From Methanobrevibacter thaueri (GTDB lineage: Archaea; Methanobacteriota; Methanobacteria; Methanobacteriales; Methanobacteriaceae), in the NCBI RefSeq assembly GCF_015062915.1, contig NZ_SUTJ01000009.1, positions 1 to 64,000 of the forward strand: a stretch of DNA of 64,000 nt, read 5' to 3'. The position numbers and the translations under genes are program-made. This document shows positions 1-10,014 of this stretch, piece by piece (position 1 is the first letter of the stretch; each line of letters begins with the position of its first letter). Under the pieces are notes generated by a model that worked only from the letters and a program-made list of their open reading frames with translations, searched no databases and was not told the origin of the DNA.

Positions 1-125
1 TTCTTCAAGAAAAAACAAAAATGAACCTCAGGAACTGGGGGGATAGCACGGTAAAACTACTTTCGTGGGAAAGTACCAGCCCGTGAAGTAAGAATCCTCG
101 ACCTCATTAAGGTCGAGGTAGTTCA
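1..125 (+). mobile_element. Right end of an IS200/IS605-type (TnpB) element, cut by the window edge
   Basis: This is the 3' end of an IS200/IS605-like element. An open frame from base 2 ends at TAG (44-46) and may be the last 14 codons of tnpB. After it comes a tail typical of these elements, closing with a perfect 9-bp stem-loop (CCTCGACCT at 96-104, AGGTCGAGG at 110-118) and then GTAGTTCA. Such right ends carry the subterminal hairpin recognised by TnpA. The last codons and the stop of the neighbouring MFS gene lie inside this tail, so the element sits in that gene's 3' end. The boundary at 123-127 is estimated; the left end and the transposase are outside the window. Confidence 0.72.
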
Positions 126-143
126 ATTTTTATCCGCAGCGTT
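47..143 (+). ncRNA. Probable tail of a TnpB guide RNA (omega/reRNA) with its guide
   Basis: In IS200/IS605 elements the RNA bound by TnpB comes from the 3' end of tnpB and the right end. It finishes with a guide copied from the DNA just outside the element. Here the G-rich segment after the tnpB stop and the hairpin at 96-118 would be scaffold. The guide would start near 126 (TTTTTATCCGCAGCG follows), inside the 3' end of the MFS gene. This is inference from position and structure; the 5' part of the RNA lies outside the window. Confidence 0.42.
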
Positions 144-1621
144 ATAATTAACATAGCTGCTAACACGATGGCTAATCCATACATTACGGTTGCCATTGCA
201 TTCTGAATAATTATATCTGCAGTATTCACAACAATACTATCTTGTCCCTCTATAGTGTCTAATTTTTGGAAGTAGTCATAGACCTCCTGATGGAATTGTT
301 CATCTCCTGAATAATCAGGCGCATAGGTATCGACTGCAGTACTAATACCGCCCATAACTCCAAGAATTAGAATTATTCCAATGATTGCTGTACCCAATGA
401 GGAACCTAATGTCTCACCAGTTGTAATAATACCAGATGCATTATTTTGGCCTTCTGCAGGAACATCAAATAATGCAACATCCGCTGCTAAAGCCATCATA
501 AAACCAATACCTGTTCCAAGTAAAAACTGTCCTGGAATTAAATCCAGCATGTTTACATTTAATTTAAATTGATAACTTAAAATCAGACATCCTACAATAG
601 ATATTATACATCCTATTGACATGAGTGTCTTGTGATTCAGTTTTCCCATTAGTTTTGGAGCGGTCAATGAAAAAATAAACAAAGCCATAACAAACGGAAG
701 TGAAGCCAAACCAGTATCGAATGGATTTAACTGCAATACAGTTTGGAAAAACAGAACCATTACAAAAAATGTTCCTGATATTACAATATTATATAATAAC
801 TTAATAGATGTACCTATACGCAAATTTTTGTCTCTAAATAATTCAACATCAAGCAATGGCACCTTGCCTGACCTTTTTCTTTTGAGTTCAAACCATATAA
901 AGATTGCTAAGACTATCAATCCCAAAATTATCTCAATTATGCTGGTAGCAACATCCTTAGTCAGAGTCAAAATACCAAGCACAAGCAAAAGAAGACATAT
1001 ACCGGAAAGTATAGCACCAATAATATCAAGATCGCTTTTAGATTCAGTAGGCTTAAAATCAGGTATTTTATTTTGCATTACTAAAATAAATAAAATGAAT
1101 ATTAATTCACATGCGAAAGTGTATCTCCAGCTGAAAAAAGTTGTAATAAGCCCACCAAGGAGTGGAGCTAAAATATCTGCAAGTCCTGCCATTACCCCGA
1201 GAGTTGCCAAAGCAATTGTACGCTTTCTTCCGGAATATATTCCGCTTATTATTGAAACTATGGCAGGCAGCATTAATGCCGCAGCAACACCTTTAATCGC
1301 TGCCCATCCGACAAAAAACATTGTAACACTTGAACTCAATACTGCAGCAAATATGCCGATACCAAAAAGTGCAGCACCAATTACAAACAGTTTCTTTTTA
1401 CCAACTATGTCCTGAAGTTTGGTACTGAACAGTATCAACGCAGCAGTGATAAGAGTACAAAACGACACAATCATTTGAATAGTACTAACATCAGCATTCA
1501 AATCAACAACAATTCGAGAAATGCTAACATTCATGAAGAAAGAGTCCAACACTATAATAAATGAAGCACAAGCCACAACTATTAAGGGAAACCAAGAATT
1601 TTCGTTAGCCTTTTCATTCAT
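107..1621 (-). CDS. MFS drug:H+ antiporter, DHA2 (EmrB/QacA) type
   Basis: This 504-residue integral membrane exporter belongs to the 14-helix DHA2 branch of the major facilitator superfamily. Hydrophobic segments run almost continuously. A motif-A-like loop (LQDIVGKKK, near residues 69-77) and the GxxxGPxxGG-like region of helix 5 (APLLGGLI, near 152) support the family. The start is chosen because GGAGG lies about 10 bases upstream of the ATG. The last residues (LPRP) and the TAA are supplied by the abutting IS right end, so the native C terminus has been replaced, probably with little effect because it is a short tail. The substrate cannot be predicted. The gene stands alone. Confidence 0.9.
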   Translation of the reverse strand: MNEKANENSWFPLIVVACASFIIVLDSFFMNVSISRIVVDLNADVSTIQMIVSFCTLITAALILFSTKLQDIVGKKKLFVIGAALFGIGIFAAVLSSSVTMFFVGWAAIKGVAAALMLPAIVSIISGIYSGRKRTIALATLGVMAGLADILAPLLGGLITTFFSWRYTFACELIFILFILVMQNKIPDFKPTESKSDLDIIGAILSGICLLLLVLGILTLTKDVATSIIEIILGLIVLAIFIWFELKRKRSGKVPLLDVELFRDKNLRIGTSIKLLYNIVISGTFFVMVLFFQTVLQLNPFDTGLASLPFVMALFIFSLTAPKLMGKLNHKTLMSIGCIISIVGCLILSYQFKLNVNMLDLIPGQFLLGTGIGFMMALAADVALFDVPAEGQNNASGIITTGETLGSSLGTAIIGIILILGVMGGISTAVDTYAPDYSGDEQFHQEVYDYFQKLDTIEGQDSIVVNTADIIIQNAMATVMYGLAIVLAAMLIITLRIKIELPRP

Positions 1622-1825
1622 ATTTATTAATCCTCCAAAAAATTAATTTTAAAAAATATTTTTACATGCTAACTTTTAAACATGAACATGAGTTTATATT
1701 TGCTTTCCCAACGATTAAATTTTTGGATTGGATTTTTATCATATACTACGAGAATACCGCAATTCTGTAAAATTGATTTTCAATGCATCTGATTAACTTT
1801 AAATATCAAATGCCTAACCTAATAG
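1622..1825. other. Intergenic, A+T-rich; upstream region of the MFS gene
   Basis: This holds the ribosome binding site of the MFS gene (GGAGG on the minus strand near 1631) and otherwise low-complexity A+T-rich sequence. I see no further gene before the DUF1848 remnant. Confidence 0.5.
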
Positions 1826-1975
1826 CTACATCAATCTAGTTTGAGCATCAATATAACTTGGTTCGGAAACTTCCTTAACAGTTTCGCCCTCTTTAACCTC
1901 ACCTATCAACAATGGCGAATCAGGATTATGCAATTTTTGGTTCCTTTTGACCAGCTTTATGTTGCTGTTGGCATA
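1826..1975 (-). pseudogene. Remnant of a DUF1848 gene: last 49 codons only
   Basis: Read on the minus strand this is an open frame ending ...SYIDAQTRLM-stop. It aligns residue for residue with the C terminus of the complete DUF1848 gene at 5725-6648: YANSNxKLVKxNQKLHN, DSPLLIG and EPxYIDAQ are shared. Homology stops right at the C-terminal CxxxCxxC motif, where the frame is lost. It is a decayed 3' fragment. A second fragment lies at 3578-3728. Confidence 0.85.
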
Positions 1976-2194
1976 ATACAATTCAAATTATCTACTACTT
2001 TTTCGATTTTTGTTTGATAGAATACGAACAAATAATGCTCGAAAAGTAGGTGAATTATCTACTACATTTAATAAAAACAAGTATTATCTATCTTCAAAAT
2101 AATTATTTAAAAACCAAAATGAGTTTATCAACTCAGAGTTGAAAACTCCCTAACAAAGGACATACTTCCTAAAAAGAGTATGGTTTCCAGGATG
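1976..2194. other. Intergenic between DUF1848 remnant and ATPase gene
   Basis: A+T-rich. It has a short direct repeat (AATTATCTACTAC near 1984 and 2053) and a small palindrome (CAACTC/GAGTTG near 2130-2142). No gene is recognised. Confidence 0.4.
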
Positions 2195-3397
2195 TTAAAT
2201 CACTTCATTATCCCTTAAAAAATCAATTAAATTCAAATGAATTATTCCATCATGAGACATATCCACATCATCCATGGTTATTACGTATTTTGGATAATTA
2301 TCTTGAATACTCTTTAATGGTTTAAATTCTCTTTCAACAGTTTCTTCACTTGCCAATAAATAAGAAACTTGAATGTAAATGAGTTTGTTTTGTTTTTTGC
2401 ATACAAAATCCACTTCCAGGCTATCAACTTTGCCGATGGTGATTTCATATCCTCTTCTTAAAAGTTCCAAATAAACAATATTTTCGATTACACGAGTGAT
2501 ATCCCGTTGATTGTTTCCTATTATTGCCTGTCTAAAACCCAAATCACATAGATAATATTTTTCATCATATTTTAATATTCTTTTACCCTGTAAATCTTCG
2601 CGCTTTACCTGATAAATCAAGCATGCATTTTCAAAGAATTTCAGATAATTGTAAATTGTATTTACAGATAAGTTTACCATATCCTGCTTTAGTCTTTTAT
2701 GAATTTTATTTGCGGAAAATGGCTGGCTAATGTTATACATTACAAATCTCATAATCCTTTCCAACAAGTCGACATTTTTAACATTATTTCTTTGAATTAT
2801 ATCTTTAAGGACAATAGAATTGTATAAATCCATTAGAATTAATCTTTTATCATCGCCACTATAGTCAAATGTTGAAGGCATACCCCCATCTTCCAAATAT
2901 CTATAAAAATGAGATTTAAAATCAGAAGTAATTTCATAGTAATCAAGATATTCCCTAAAAGAAAATGAATATATGTTTAATTCGACATAACGGCCAGATA
3001 AATATGTGGCAAATTCTCCAGACAATAATTTTGAGTTTGATCCAGTAATATATATGTCATAATTTTCTTTTGCAAAGTAAGAATTGATTAATTTTTCCCA
3101 TTGGGGAACAACCTGTATCTCATCAAAAAATAGATAAATTTTGCCTTCAATATTTTCAGTTTTATGAGATATGAACTCTTCAAGCTTTTTAATATTATCT
3201 ATTTCAAAATAATCACTTAATTCAAAGTTGATCCAAACAATATTATCTTCAGGTATTCCTTGTTTTATTAATGAATCAATAATTTGTTTTAATATGGTTG
3301 ACTTTCCAGAACGTCTTGTTCCTATTAAAACTTTAATGATATGTTTATTTACAAAAGGATTGATTTTATCAATATAATCTTTTCTTTGAATAATCAT
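2195..3397 (-). CDS. AAA ATPase with C-terminal DUF4143 domain
   Basis: This 400-residue P-loop ATPase belongs to the archaeal AAA_14/DUF4143 family, which has many copies in methanogens and no settled function. Walker A is GTRRSGKST (residues 26-34) and Walker B is IYLFFDEIQ (near 90). The DUF4143 nuclease-like half follows from about residue 200 (SLEVDFVCKKQNKLIYIQVSY resembles a PD-(D/E)XK core). The ATG at 3397 is preferred over the GTG nine bases upstream because that GTG is part of the GTGAT ribosome binding site. A decayed C-terminal copy lies at 3757-3912, and each copy is next to a DUF1848 3' fragment. Confidence 0.88.
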   Translation of the reverse strand: MIIQRKDYIDKINPFVNKHIIKVLIGTRRSGKSTILKQIIDSLIKQGIPEDNIVWINFELSDYFEIDNIKKLEEFISHKTENIEGKIYLFFDEIQVVPQWEKLINSYFAKENYDIYITGSNSKLLSGEFATYLSGRYVELNIYSFSFREYLDYYEITSDFKSHFYRYLEDGGMPSTFDYSGDDKRLILMDLYNSIVLKDIIQRNNVKNVDLLERIMRFVMYNISQPFSANKIHKRLKQDMVNLSVNTIYNYLKFFENACLIYQVKREDLQGKRILKYDEKYYLCDLGFRQAIIGNNQRDITRVIENIVYLELLRRGYEITIGKVDSLEVDFVCKKQNKLIYIQVSYLLASEETVEREFKPLKSIQDNYPKYVITMDDVDMSHDGIIHLNLIDFLRDNEVI

Positions 3398-3577
3398 TAA
3401 AATCACACTTCTTGTTATAATTATTAATTTATCATAACTACCATATAAAGTTTTCAGTATAATGAAAAGTAAATAATAAAACCAATATTGTTTTCAGTTA
3501 AATGAAAACCAATATGAAAATTAGAAATAAATTTCAAACCAATGAAATTAAAAATATAAATATTGAAAGTAAAGAAA

Positions 3578-3728
3578 TCAAATTAATCTTTGTTGCATAT
3601 CAATATAGCTTGGTTCATTAACTTCATTTACAACATCACCCCATTTAACATCCCCAATCAGCAGAGGCGAATTTGGATTATGTAACTTCTGGTTCCTTTT
3701 GACCAGCTCCATATTGACGTTGGCATAA
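3578..3728 (-). pseudogene. Second remnant of a DUF1848 gene (3' end)
   Basis: The minus-strand frame reads YANVNMELVKRNQKLHN ... SYIDMQQRLI-stop. It matches the C terminus of the complete DUF1848 protein (5725-6648) and the fragment at 1826-1975. Homology again starts just after the CxxxCxxC motif, so both fragments break at the same place. Only 28 bases separate it from the stop codon of an ATPase remnant. Confidence 0.85.
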
Positions 3729-3756
3729 TAACATTAAATTTATAATCTCTTCTAAT

Positions 3757-3912
3757 TAAATTTCATCACTCAACAAGAAGTCTAAGATATTCATATTTCG
3801 TATTCCTCTCTTGACATATTAAACTCATCAATGGATATTATATATTTTTGGATAATTGTCCTTAACCAGAATCATGGGAGGAATTCCCTTTCAATTGTTT
3901 CTTCATGAAAAA
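3757..3912 (-). pseudogene. Remnant of a DUF4143 ATPase C terminus
   Basis: The minus-strand translation gives EETIEREF, then KDNYPKYIISIDEFNMS and, after a frame change, NILDFLLSDEI-stop. This matches the end of the complete ATPase at 2195 (EETVEREFKPL, QDNYPKYVITMDDVDMS, LNLIDFL) with frameshifts. It is a decayed paralogue. Confidence 0.75.
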
Positions 3913-4000
3913 CCTATATGGATAAGCATAAGTTAACAAATTTTAAAAAATTAAAATTGTTGCATTATAAGTTTACAATTTGATTAACTTCTAAAAGCAG
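3913..4000. other. Intergenic before pdxT 3' end
   Basis: A+T-rich sequence between the ATPase remnant and the pdxT stop. No gene seen. Confidence 0.4.
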
Positions 4001-4591
4001 TCAATGGTTCAGACTTGTTAAAACTTCTTCAATGAAATATTCATGAATTAAAGTGTCCTCTGTTAATTCTGGATGAAATGAAATTGCAATGTTGTGTCCT
4101 TGTTGAATGGCTATTATTTCACCATCAAATTCTGACAATATCTTAATATCATTTTTGGACCCATCATAAGATTCAAGTGCCGGTGCTCTAATAAACACAC
4201 CAGAATACTTTTGATTTAATATTTCAATTTCCGCTTCAAATGAATCCTTCTGCCTTCCATAGGTATTTCTTTTAACAGTTATGTCCATAAGTTCAAGTAG
4301 CGGCTGGTTGAAATCTGTTTTTTTGCCAAGAAGCACCATTCCAGCACAAGTTCCAAAGACAGGAATATTATTTTCTTTAATAACTTTATCAATACCCCTT
4401 TCCTTAATGAGCTTGCCAATTACAGTACTTTCCCCACCAGATATGATTAATCCATCACATTTTTCAACATCATCACTGTATCTTACTTCTTCCACTTCTA
4501 TATCGAGTTTTAAGTTTTCAACAGTTTTTCTTGTCATGTCAAAGTGTTCTGAAACTGCACCCTGAAGATTTAGGATTCCGATTTTTACCAT
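4001..4591 (-). CDS. pdxT: Pyridoxal 5'-phosphate synthase glutaminase subunit PdxT
   Basis: PdxT hydrolyses glutamine and passes ammonia to PdxS for de novo vitamin B6 synthesis. The 196-residue protein has the triad-type glutamine amidotransferase features. The nucleophile is Cys82 in GTCAGM, GGEST (52-56) forms the substrate loop, and the C-terminal HPE (near residue 172) supplies His and Glu. Length is normal for the family. It lies 38 bases downstream of pdxS on the same strand and is probably co-transcribed. Confidence 0.96.
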   Translation of the reverse strand: MVKIGILNLQGAVSEHFDMTRKTVENLKLDIEVEEVRYSDDVEKCDGLIISGGESTVIGKLIKERGIDKVIKENNIPVFGTCAGMVLLGKKTDFNQPLLELMDITVKRNTYGRQKDSFEAEIEILNQKYSGVFIRAPALESYDGSKNDIKILSEFDGEIIAIQQGHNIAISFHPELTEDTLIHEYFIEEVLTSLNH

Positions 4592-4629
4592 CTAAGCACC
4601 TTAAAAAATAATTAAAAATATGAGGAATT

Positions 4630-5514
4630 TTAAATTCCCCTGTCCTGCATTCTGTCGGATTCGCTCAAAGTTGACATTTCCAGACCTTTCATGGCTTCGC
4701 CCAATCCTTTGGATACTTCCGCCAATACTTCAGGCTTGTCGTAATTTGCAGTTGCTTCAACTATTGCTTTTGCAAATGCTTCAGGATTGTTTGACTTGAA
4801 TATTCCTGATCCCACAAAAATGCCGTCGGAACCTAACTGCATCATGAGTGATGCGTCAGCAGGTGTTGCAATTCCTCCTGCAGCAAAGTTGACAACAGGT
4901 AATTTGCCCAATTCTGCAGTTTGCTTTACAAGTTCAATTGGAGCTTCGATGTTTCGCGCATATTTCCAGAGTTCCTCTTCCTCCATTCCCTGTATTGTTC
5001 TGATTTCTCCCATCACCATTCTCATGTGGCGAACTGCTTCTACAATGTTTCCTGTTCCAGGTTCTCCTTTGGTACGAATCATAGCTGCACCTTCGTCAAT
5101 TCTCCTTAGTGCTTCACCAAGGTTACGTGCACCACATACGAATGGTATTGTAAATTCCTTTTTGTTAATGTGATATTCTTCATCTGCAGGTGTCAACACT
5201 TCACTTTCATCAATCATGTCAACTCCTAGGGTTTCCAATATTTGCGCTTCTGCAATATGACCTATTCTTGCCTTTGCCATTACAGGGATGGATACTGCAT
5301 CAACCACCTCTTCAACAATTGTTGGATCAGCCATTCTGGCCACTCCCCCAGCTGCACGAATGTCTGCAGGTACCTTCTCAAGTGCCATTACTGCCACCGC
5401 CCCTGCATCTTCTGCAATTGAAGCCTGTTCTGCATTCACTACGTCCATAATGACTCCGCCTTTTGTCATTTTGGCAAAACCTTTCTTTAACACATCTGTT
5501 CCCTTTTCTACCAT
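4630..5514 (-). CDS. pdxS: Pyridoxal 5'-phosphate synthase lyase subunit PdxS
   Basis: PdxS condenses ribose 5-phosphate, glyceraldehyde 3-phosphate and PdxT-derived ammonia into PLP. The 294-residue (beta/alpha)8 protein is full length. It has the Schiff-base lysine in VMAKARIGH (Lys81) and the phosphate-binding GAGG-like glycines ([12 protein letters not shown], near 210-222). The ATG follows GGCGGAG by about 8 bases, and a TATA box lies at 5568-5578. It is the first gene of a pdxS-pdxT pair. Confidence 0.97.
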   Translation of the reverse strand: MVEKGTDVLKKGFAKMTKGGVIMDVVNAEQASIAEDAGAVAVMALEKVPADIRAAGGVARMADPTIVEEVVDAVSIPVMAKARIGHIAEAQILETLGVDMIDESEVLTPADEEYHINKKEFTIPFVCGARNLGEALRRIDEGAAMIRTKGEPGTGNIVEAVRHMRMVMGEIRTIQGMEEEELWKYARNIEAPIELVKQTAELGKLPVVNFAAGGIATPADASLMMQLGSDGIFVGSGIFKSNNPEAFAKAIVEATANYDKPEVLAEVSKGLGEAMKGLEMSTLSESDRMQDRGI

Positions 5515-5567
5515 GTTAATTTCTCCGCCATAATATAATATAACAATTGATATTATTTATTTTAATA

Positions 5568-5578
5568 ATATATAAAGG
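5568..5578 (-). promoter_or_regulatory. TATA box of pdxS-pdxT
   Basis: CCTTTATATATTA on the minus strand is a good archaeal BRE/TATA element, about 55-65 bases upstream of the pdxS ATG. It would give a leader of about 30 bases. Confidence 0.55.
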
Positions 5579-5724
5579 TTAAGTTTTTACATAACATGTT
5601 TTAAATGAAATCGAAGAAGTTTAAAACTTCTTCATCTTTATTTTTAATAATTTTTAAACATTTCGCTGAAAAAAGTAATATTAAAAATTCAAATTAATTG
5701 ATAACCTCTAGAACTTACATATAA

Positions 5725-6648
5725 CTAAAATAACTTTTGTTGTGCATCAATATAGCGGGGTTCATTGATTTCCTTTACAACATCACTATCTTTAACATCC
5801 CCAATCAGCAAGGGCGAATCCATATTGTGCAACTTTTGGTTCTTTTTGACCAGCTTCATGTTGGAGTTGGCATAGCAGTACCTGCATCCATGCATGCAAG
5901 TGTTGTATGCTCCAATATCCCTTCCAAATATGCAGTTGCATTCACGGTTCTGGTATTTTCCTTTAGGCAATTTCAAATTATTTCCTATGGCTTTTTCAAT
6001 CACCTGCTGGGTCATGCATCCTGATGAGTCACACCCGAACTGGTCAAGCAATGTACCCTCAAGACATGTCTTAATCTGGATATCATTTTCACGGGCGATT
6101 CTTGCAAAGTTCTCACCGATAACAAGCTGTTCCTCAACTGTCACCTCATCGGCTTCTGGAAAGTTCCTTATGACCTTCTGGTACAGGTCAATGAAGCTTA
6201 TCGTGCAGTCGTGAGTGTAGCCGTTAAGTCTTGATGCAATATCCTCAAACCTGTCAATGTGAAAGTCCAAATCATACTTGTCAGTGATGAATATCGGATC
6301 ATATCTCCAGGCAATGGCGTTTGTGCCTACATTATCGGAGATTTCACGGAATGTTTTAATTACATTTTTATAACTTGGAACATTAACTTCAATGTCCCTT
6401 CCGTAGGGATTGATTGTCAAAAACCAGTACTGCCTATACTCTGAAAGCTCATCCAAATGTTTAGCCAATGGCCTTGGGTTTTTAGAGCAGAAGCACATGC
6501 AGTCAACATTTTTTGGGCTGAACGTGTACTTGTAAATCTGGTCATTATACGGGTTTCTTGAGTAAACAAAACCTTCACTGACTCTATTAAGGAACCATTT
6601 GTGAAAAAAAGCCGGAATGTCGGTTCTTGAGCCTGTGTTAAGTATCAT
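5725..6648 (-). CDS. DUF1848 family protein (Fe-S, radical-SAM-like)
   Basis: This 307-residue member of the uncharacterised DUF1848 family opens with ILNTGSRTDIPAF and has an early cysteine cluster (DCMCFCSKNP, residues 50-59). It ends with CMHGCRYCYAN (near 255), a CxxxCxxC pattern like those that bind a 4Fe-4S cluster. The fold is regarded as radical-SAM-related; the substrate is unknown. It is complete, unlike the two 3' fragments at 1826 and 3578. It sits between pdxS and the thiolase gene with no clear functional link. Confidence 0.82.
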   Translation of the reverse strand: MILNTGSRTDIPAFFHKWFLNRVSEGFVYSRNPYNDQIYKYTFSPKNVDCMCFCSKNPRPLAKHLDELSEYRQYWFLTINPYGRDIEVNVPSYKNVIKTFREISDNVGTNAIAWRYDPIFITDKYDLDFHIDRFEDIASRLNGYTHDCTISFIDLYQKVIRNFPEADEVTVEEQLVIGENFARIARENDIQIKTCLEGTLLDQFGCDSSGCMTQQVIEKAIGNNLKLPKGKYQNRECNCIFGRDIGAYNTCMHGCRYCYANSNMKLVKKNQKLHNMDSPLLIGDVKDSDVVKEINEPRYIDAQQKLF

Positions 6649-6672
6649 AAAAAAAAGAAAAGGTAAAAGAGA

Positions 6673-7842
<1,170 letters not shown>

Positions 7843-8880
7843 TTACATTTTAATTTTGCCTTTGAATTTAGCATACACAGCATAATCAACGTATGTTTTT
7901 TGGTCAATGATTTCCTGTGTTTTTGGAGCTAATTCTCTTCTTTCAACAATTTCATCTTTAACAGTGATTGTAAAACCGTCACTTCCTGCACCTGAACCGT
8001 ATGAGATTACAAAGATCTTGTCACCAGGTTCAGCCACATCTAAAATATTGGACAATGCCAATGGCACTGCACCGGAGTAAGTGTTTCCAATGTTAGGAGT
8101 CAACAATCCTTGCTTGATTTGTTCTGATGAGAATCCTAATTTTTTACCAGCTCTCAAGTAGAACTTACCGTTAGGCTGGTGGAAACATGCGTAATCATAA
8201 TCTTCAGGTTTTGAGTCAGTTTCCTCAAAGAGCATTTTAGCAGTACTCAATACGTGCTTGAAGTATGCTGGTTCTCCTGTGAAACGTCCACCGTGTGATG
8301 GGTAGTCTTGTCCTTCCCTTCTGTAGAAGTCGGGAGTGTCAGTTGTGAAACTGCAAGTGTGGTCAATGTCAGCCAGGGTATTTTTCTCACCGATAATGTA
8401 TGCTGCTCCTCCAGCGGAAGCAGTGTATTCCAAAGCATCTCCAGGTGCACCTTGTGAAGTGTCAGCACCAATAGCGAGTGCGTATTCAACCATTCCTGAT
8501 TGGACAAGTCCCATGGACATTTGAATACCTGCGGTACCTGCCTTACATGCGAATTCCAAATCTGCTGCAGTCAACTTTGGAGTTGCGCAAACTGCTTCAG
8601 CAACAATTGAAGCGGTTGGTTTTACTGCGTATGGATGTGATTCGGAACCGACATAAACAGCACCAATCTTGGATGGATCAATTTGAGCTCTTCTAAGAGC
8701 ATATCTTGCAGCGGTCACTGCAATGGTTGCAGTGTCTTCATCAGCAGAAGGTACGGATTTTTCATTAACAACCAATCCGTTTGATAAAGCTACAGGGTCA
8801 TCTCCCCATACTTTAGCGATTTCTTCTACTTTAATTCTATATGATGGCACATGTGCCCCATATCCTACTATTCCTACCAT
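7843..8880 (-). CDS. Hydroxymethylglutaryl-CoA synthase
   Basis: This 345-residue archaeal HMG-CoA synthase adds acetyl-CoA to acetoacetyl-CoA, giving HMG-CoA for isoprenoid lipids. The start [16 protein letters not shown] is typical. The catalytic Glu is in [11 protein letters not shown] (Glu80), the acyl-accepting Cys is Cys112 in EFACKAG, and the His is in CFHQPNGKF (near 235). It is the first gene of the HMG-CoA synthase-thiolase operon. A strong AAGGTGATTTA ribosome binding site precedes the ATG. Confidence 0.95.
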   Translation of the reverse strand: MVGIVGYGAHVPSYRIKVEEIAKVWGDDPVALSNGLVVNEKSVPSADEDTATIAVTAARYALRRAQIDPSKIGAVYVGSESHPYAVKPTASIVAEAVCATPKLTAADLEFACKAGTAGIQMSMGLVQSGMVEYALAIGADTSQGAPGDALEYTASAGGAAYIIGEKNTLADIDHTCSFTTDTPDFYRREGQDYPSHGGRFTGEPAYFKHVLSTAKMLFEETDSKPEDYDYACFHQPNGKFYLRAGKKLGFSSEQIKQGLLTPNIGNTYSGAVPLALSNILDVAEPGDKIFVISYGSGAGSDGFTITVKDEIVERRELAPKTQEIIDQKTYVDYAVYAKFKGKIKM

Positions 8881-9025
8881 TAAATCACCTTAAATAATAA
8901 TCTTAAAAGAAATTAAATATCAATTTAATTATAAATATTATATTTTTATTATTATATAAAATTAACTAAAAATAGAGTATTTTCTTAACAAAATAAGTAT
9001 TTTAAAAAAAGAATTAATATCAAGA

Positions 9026-9099
9026 TGCAGTCGCCGGGATTCGAACCCGGGTTGTAGGCTTGGAAGGCCCAAGTAATAACCAGACTATACCACGACTGC
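9026..9099 (-). tRNA. tRNA-Gly (TCC)
   Basis: A 74-base cloverleaf. The acceptor is GCAGTCG/CGACTGC, the T-arm is CCGGGTTCGAATCCCGG and the anticodon loop is CTTCCAA, giving TCC. The discriminator is A and no CCA is encoded. It follows tRNA-Gly(GCC) by 10 bases on the same strand, so both probably come from one precursor. Confidence 0.95.
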
Positions 9100-9109
9100 A
9101 TATAAAAAA

Positions 9110-9183
9110 TGCGGCGTCCGGGATTTGAACCCGGGTCTCTAACGTGGCAGGCTAGAGTCTTAACCAGGCTGGACTAACACCGC
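9110..9183 (-). tRNA. tRNA-Gly (GCC)
   Basis: A 74-base cloverleaf. The acceptor is GCGGTGT/ACGCCGC, the anticodon loop is CTGCCAC, giving GCC, and the T-loop is TTCAAAT. The discriminator is A and no CCA is encoded. It is the first of two tandem glycine tRNAs. Confidence 0.95.
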
Positions 9184-9218
9184 ATATAAAACTAACAACA
9201 AATAAACTTATGTTTTAA

Positions 9219-9229
9219 TTATATATAAA
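9219..9229 (-). promoter_or_regulatory. TATA box for the tRNA-Gly pair
   Basis: CTTTATATATA on the minus strand lies about 40 bases upstream of the tRNA-Gly(GCC) 5' end, a normal distance for a tRNA precursor with a short leader. Confidence 0.6.
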
Positions 9230-9337
9230 GGTTTGCATTATTGATGAATTTTCATGTGAAAAAGCATGACATGACATTTTTGAAAAAATTGAAAATGAAA
9301 TAAATTTAATTATCTCATGTCATGTTCATTGAAAAAT

Positions 9338-10006
9338 TCAGATTTTTCTTGCAGTAATGCAAATCCAATCGTTTTCATCATTGATGAAAGCTTGGAAATC
9401 CTTAAATCCGGTTTCCTCCAATGATTGTCTTAAAACATCCTCTGAGTAAATCTTCATGTCCAGGAGTTCCACAAGATCATCATACTTTTCCATTTCACCT
9501 TCACGGTAAACCGCCTCATTGCAGAAGAACACCAGTCCGTCATGCTTGAGCACACGGTTCACTTCCTTCAGGTCATTGATGAAATCCGGCCAGAAATAGA
9601 TTGTCTCAAATCCTGTGACGATGTCAAAGGTCTCATCATAGAACGGCATGTCTGAAACTGATCCCTGAAGCACATTGACGATTCCCCTGTCAATTGCCTC
9701 CTGGTTTAGCTTGGTTGATTTTTCAACGCTAACTTCGGAATAGTCCAAACCTACAACCCTTCCGTTGTCTGAGATTTGTTCTGCAAACCTTTCAATGTTT
9801 CTTCCGCCTCCACAGCCGATGTCAAGAATCTTGCTGTCCTCCTTGACCTCGAAATGGGTGACTCCCCATTGTGCCATGGACTCGTGGGACTTGTTCATCC
9901 TGTCAAGTATCTGATGGCCAAGTTCTCCCACTGGCTTTCTTGCGTTCTTGATTAATTCCTTATCTTCAATATGATGGCCTGTATTAACCTTATCGTTGTC
10001 TGACAT
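9338..10006 (-). CDS. Class I SAM-dependent methyltransferase
   Basis: This 222-residue methyltransferase has a classical Rossmann core. Motif I is ILDIGCGGGRN (near 60-70), motif II acidic is VVGLDYSE, and the post-motif region is DETFDIVTGFETIYFWPD. The substrate is unknown; the sequence resembles the small-molecule UbiE/arsM-like group rather than RNA enzymes. It starts 8 bases after tgtA with GGTGAT as ribosome binding site, so the two are translationally close and probably one operon. A role with archaeosine is not implied by the sequence itself. Confidence 0.82.
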   Translation of the reverse strand: MSDNDKVNTGHHIEDKELIKNARKPVGELGHQILDRMNKSHESMAQWGVTHFEVKEDSKILDIGCGGGRNIERFAEQISDNGRVVGLDYSEVSVEKSTKLNQEAIDRGIVNVLQGSVSDMPFYDETFDIVTGFETIYFWPDFINDLKEVNRVLKHDGLVFFCNEAVYREGEMEKYDDLVELLDMKIYSEDVLRQSLEETGFKDFQAFINDENDWICITARKI

Positions 10007-10014
10007 TTCATCAC

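Noticed and set aside
828-1415. Long plus-strand frame opposite the MFS gene
   Set aside because: It is the reverse-strand shadow of a well-supported 504-residue transporter and has no domain or ribosome binding site.
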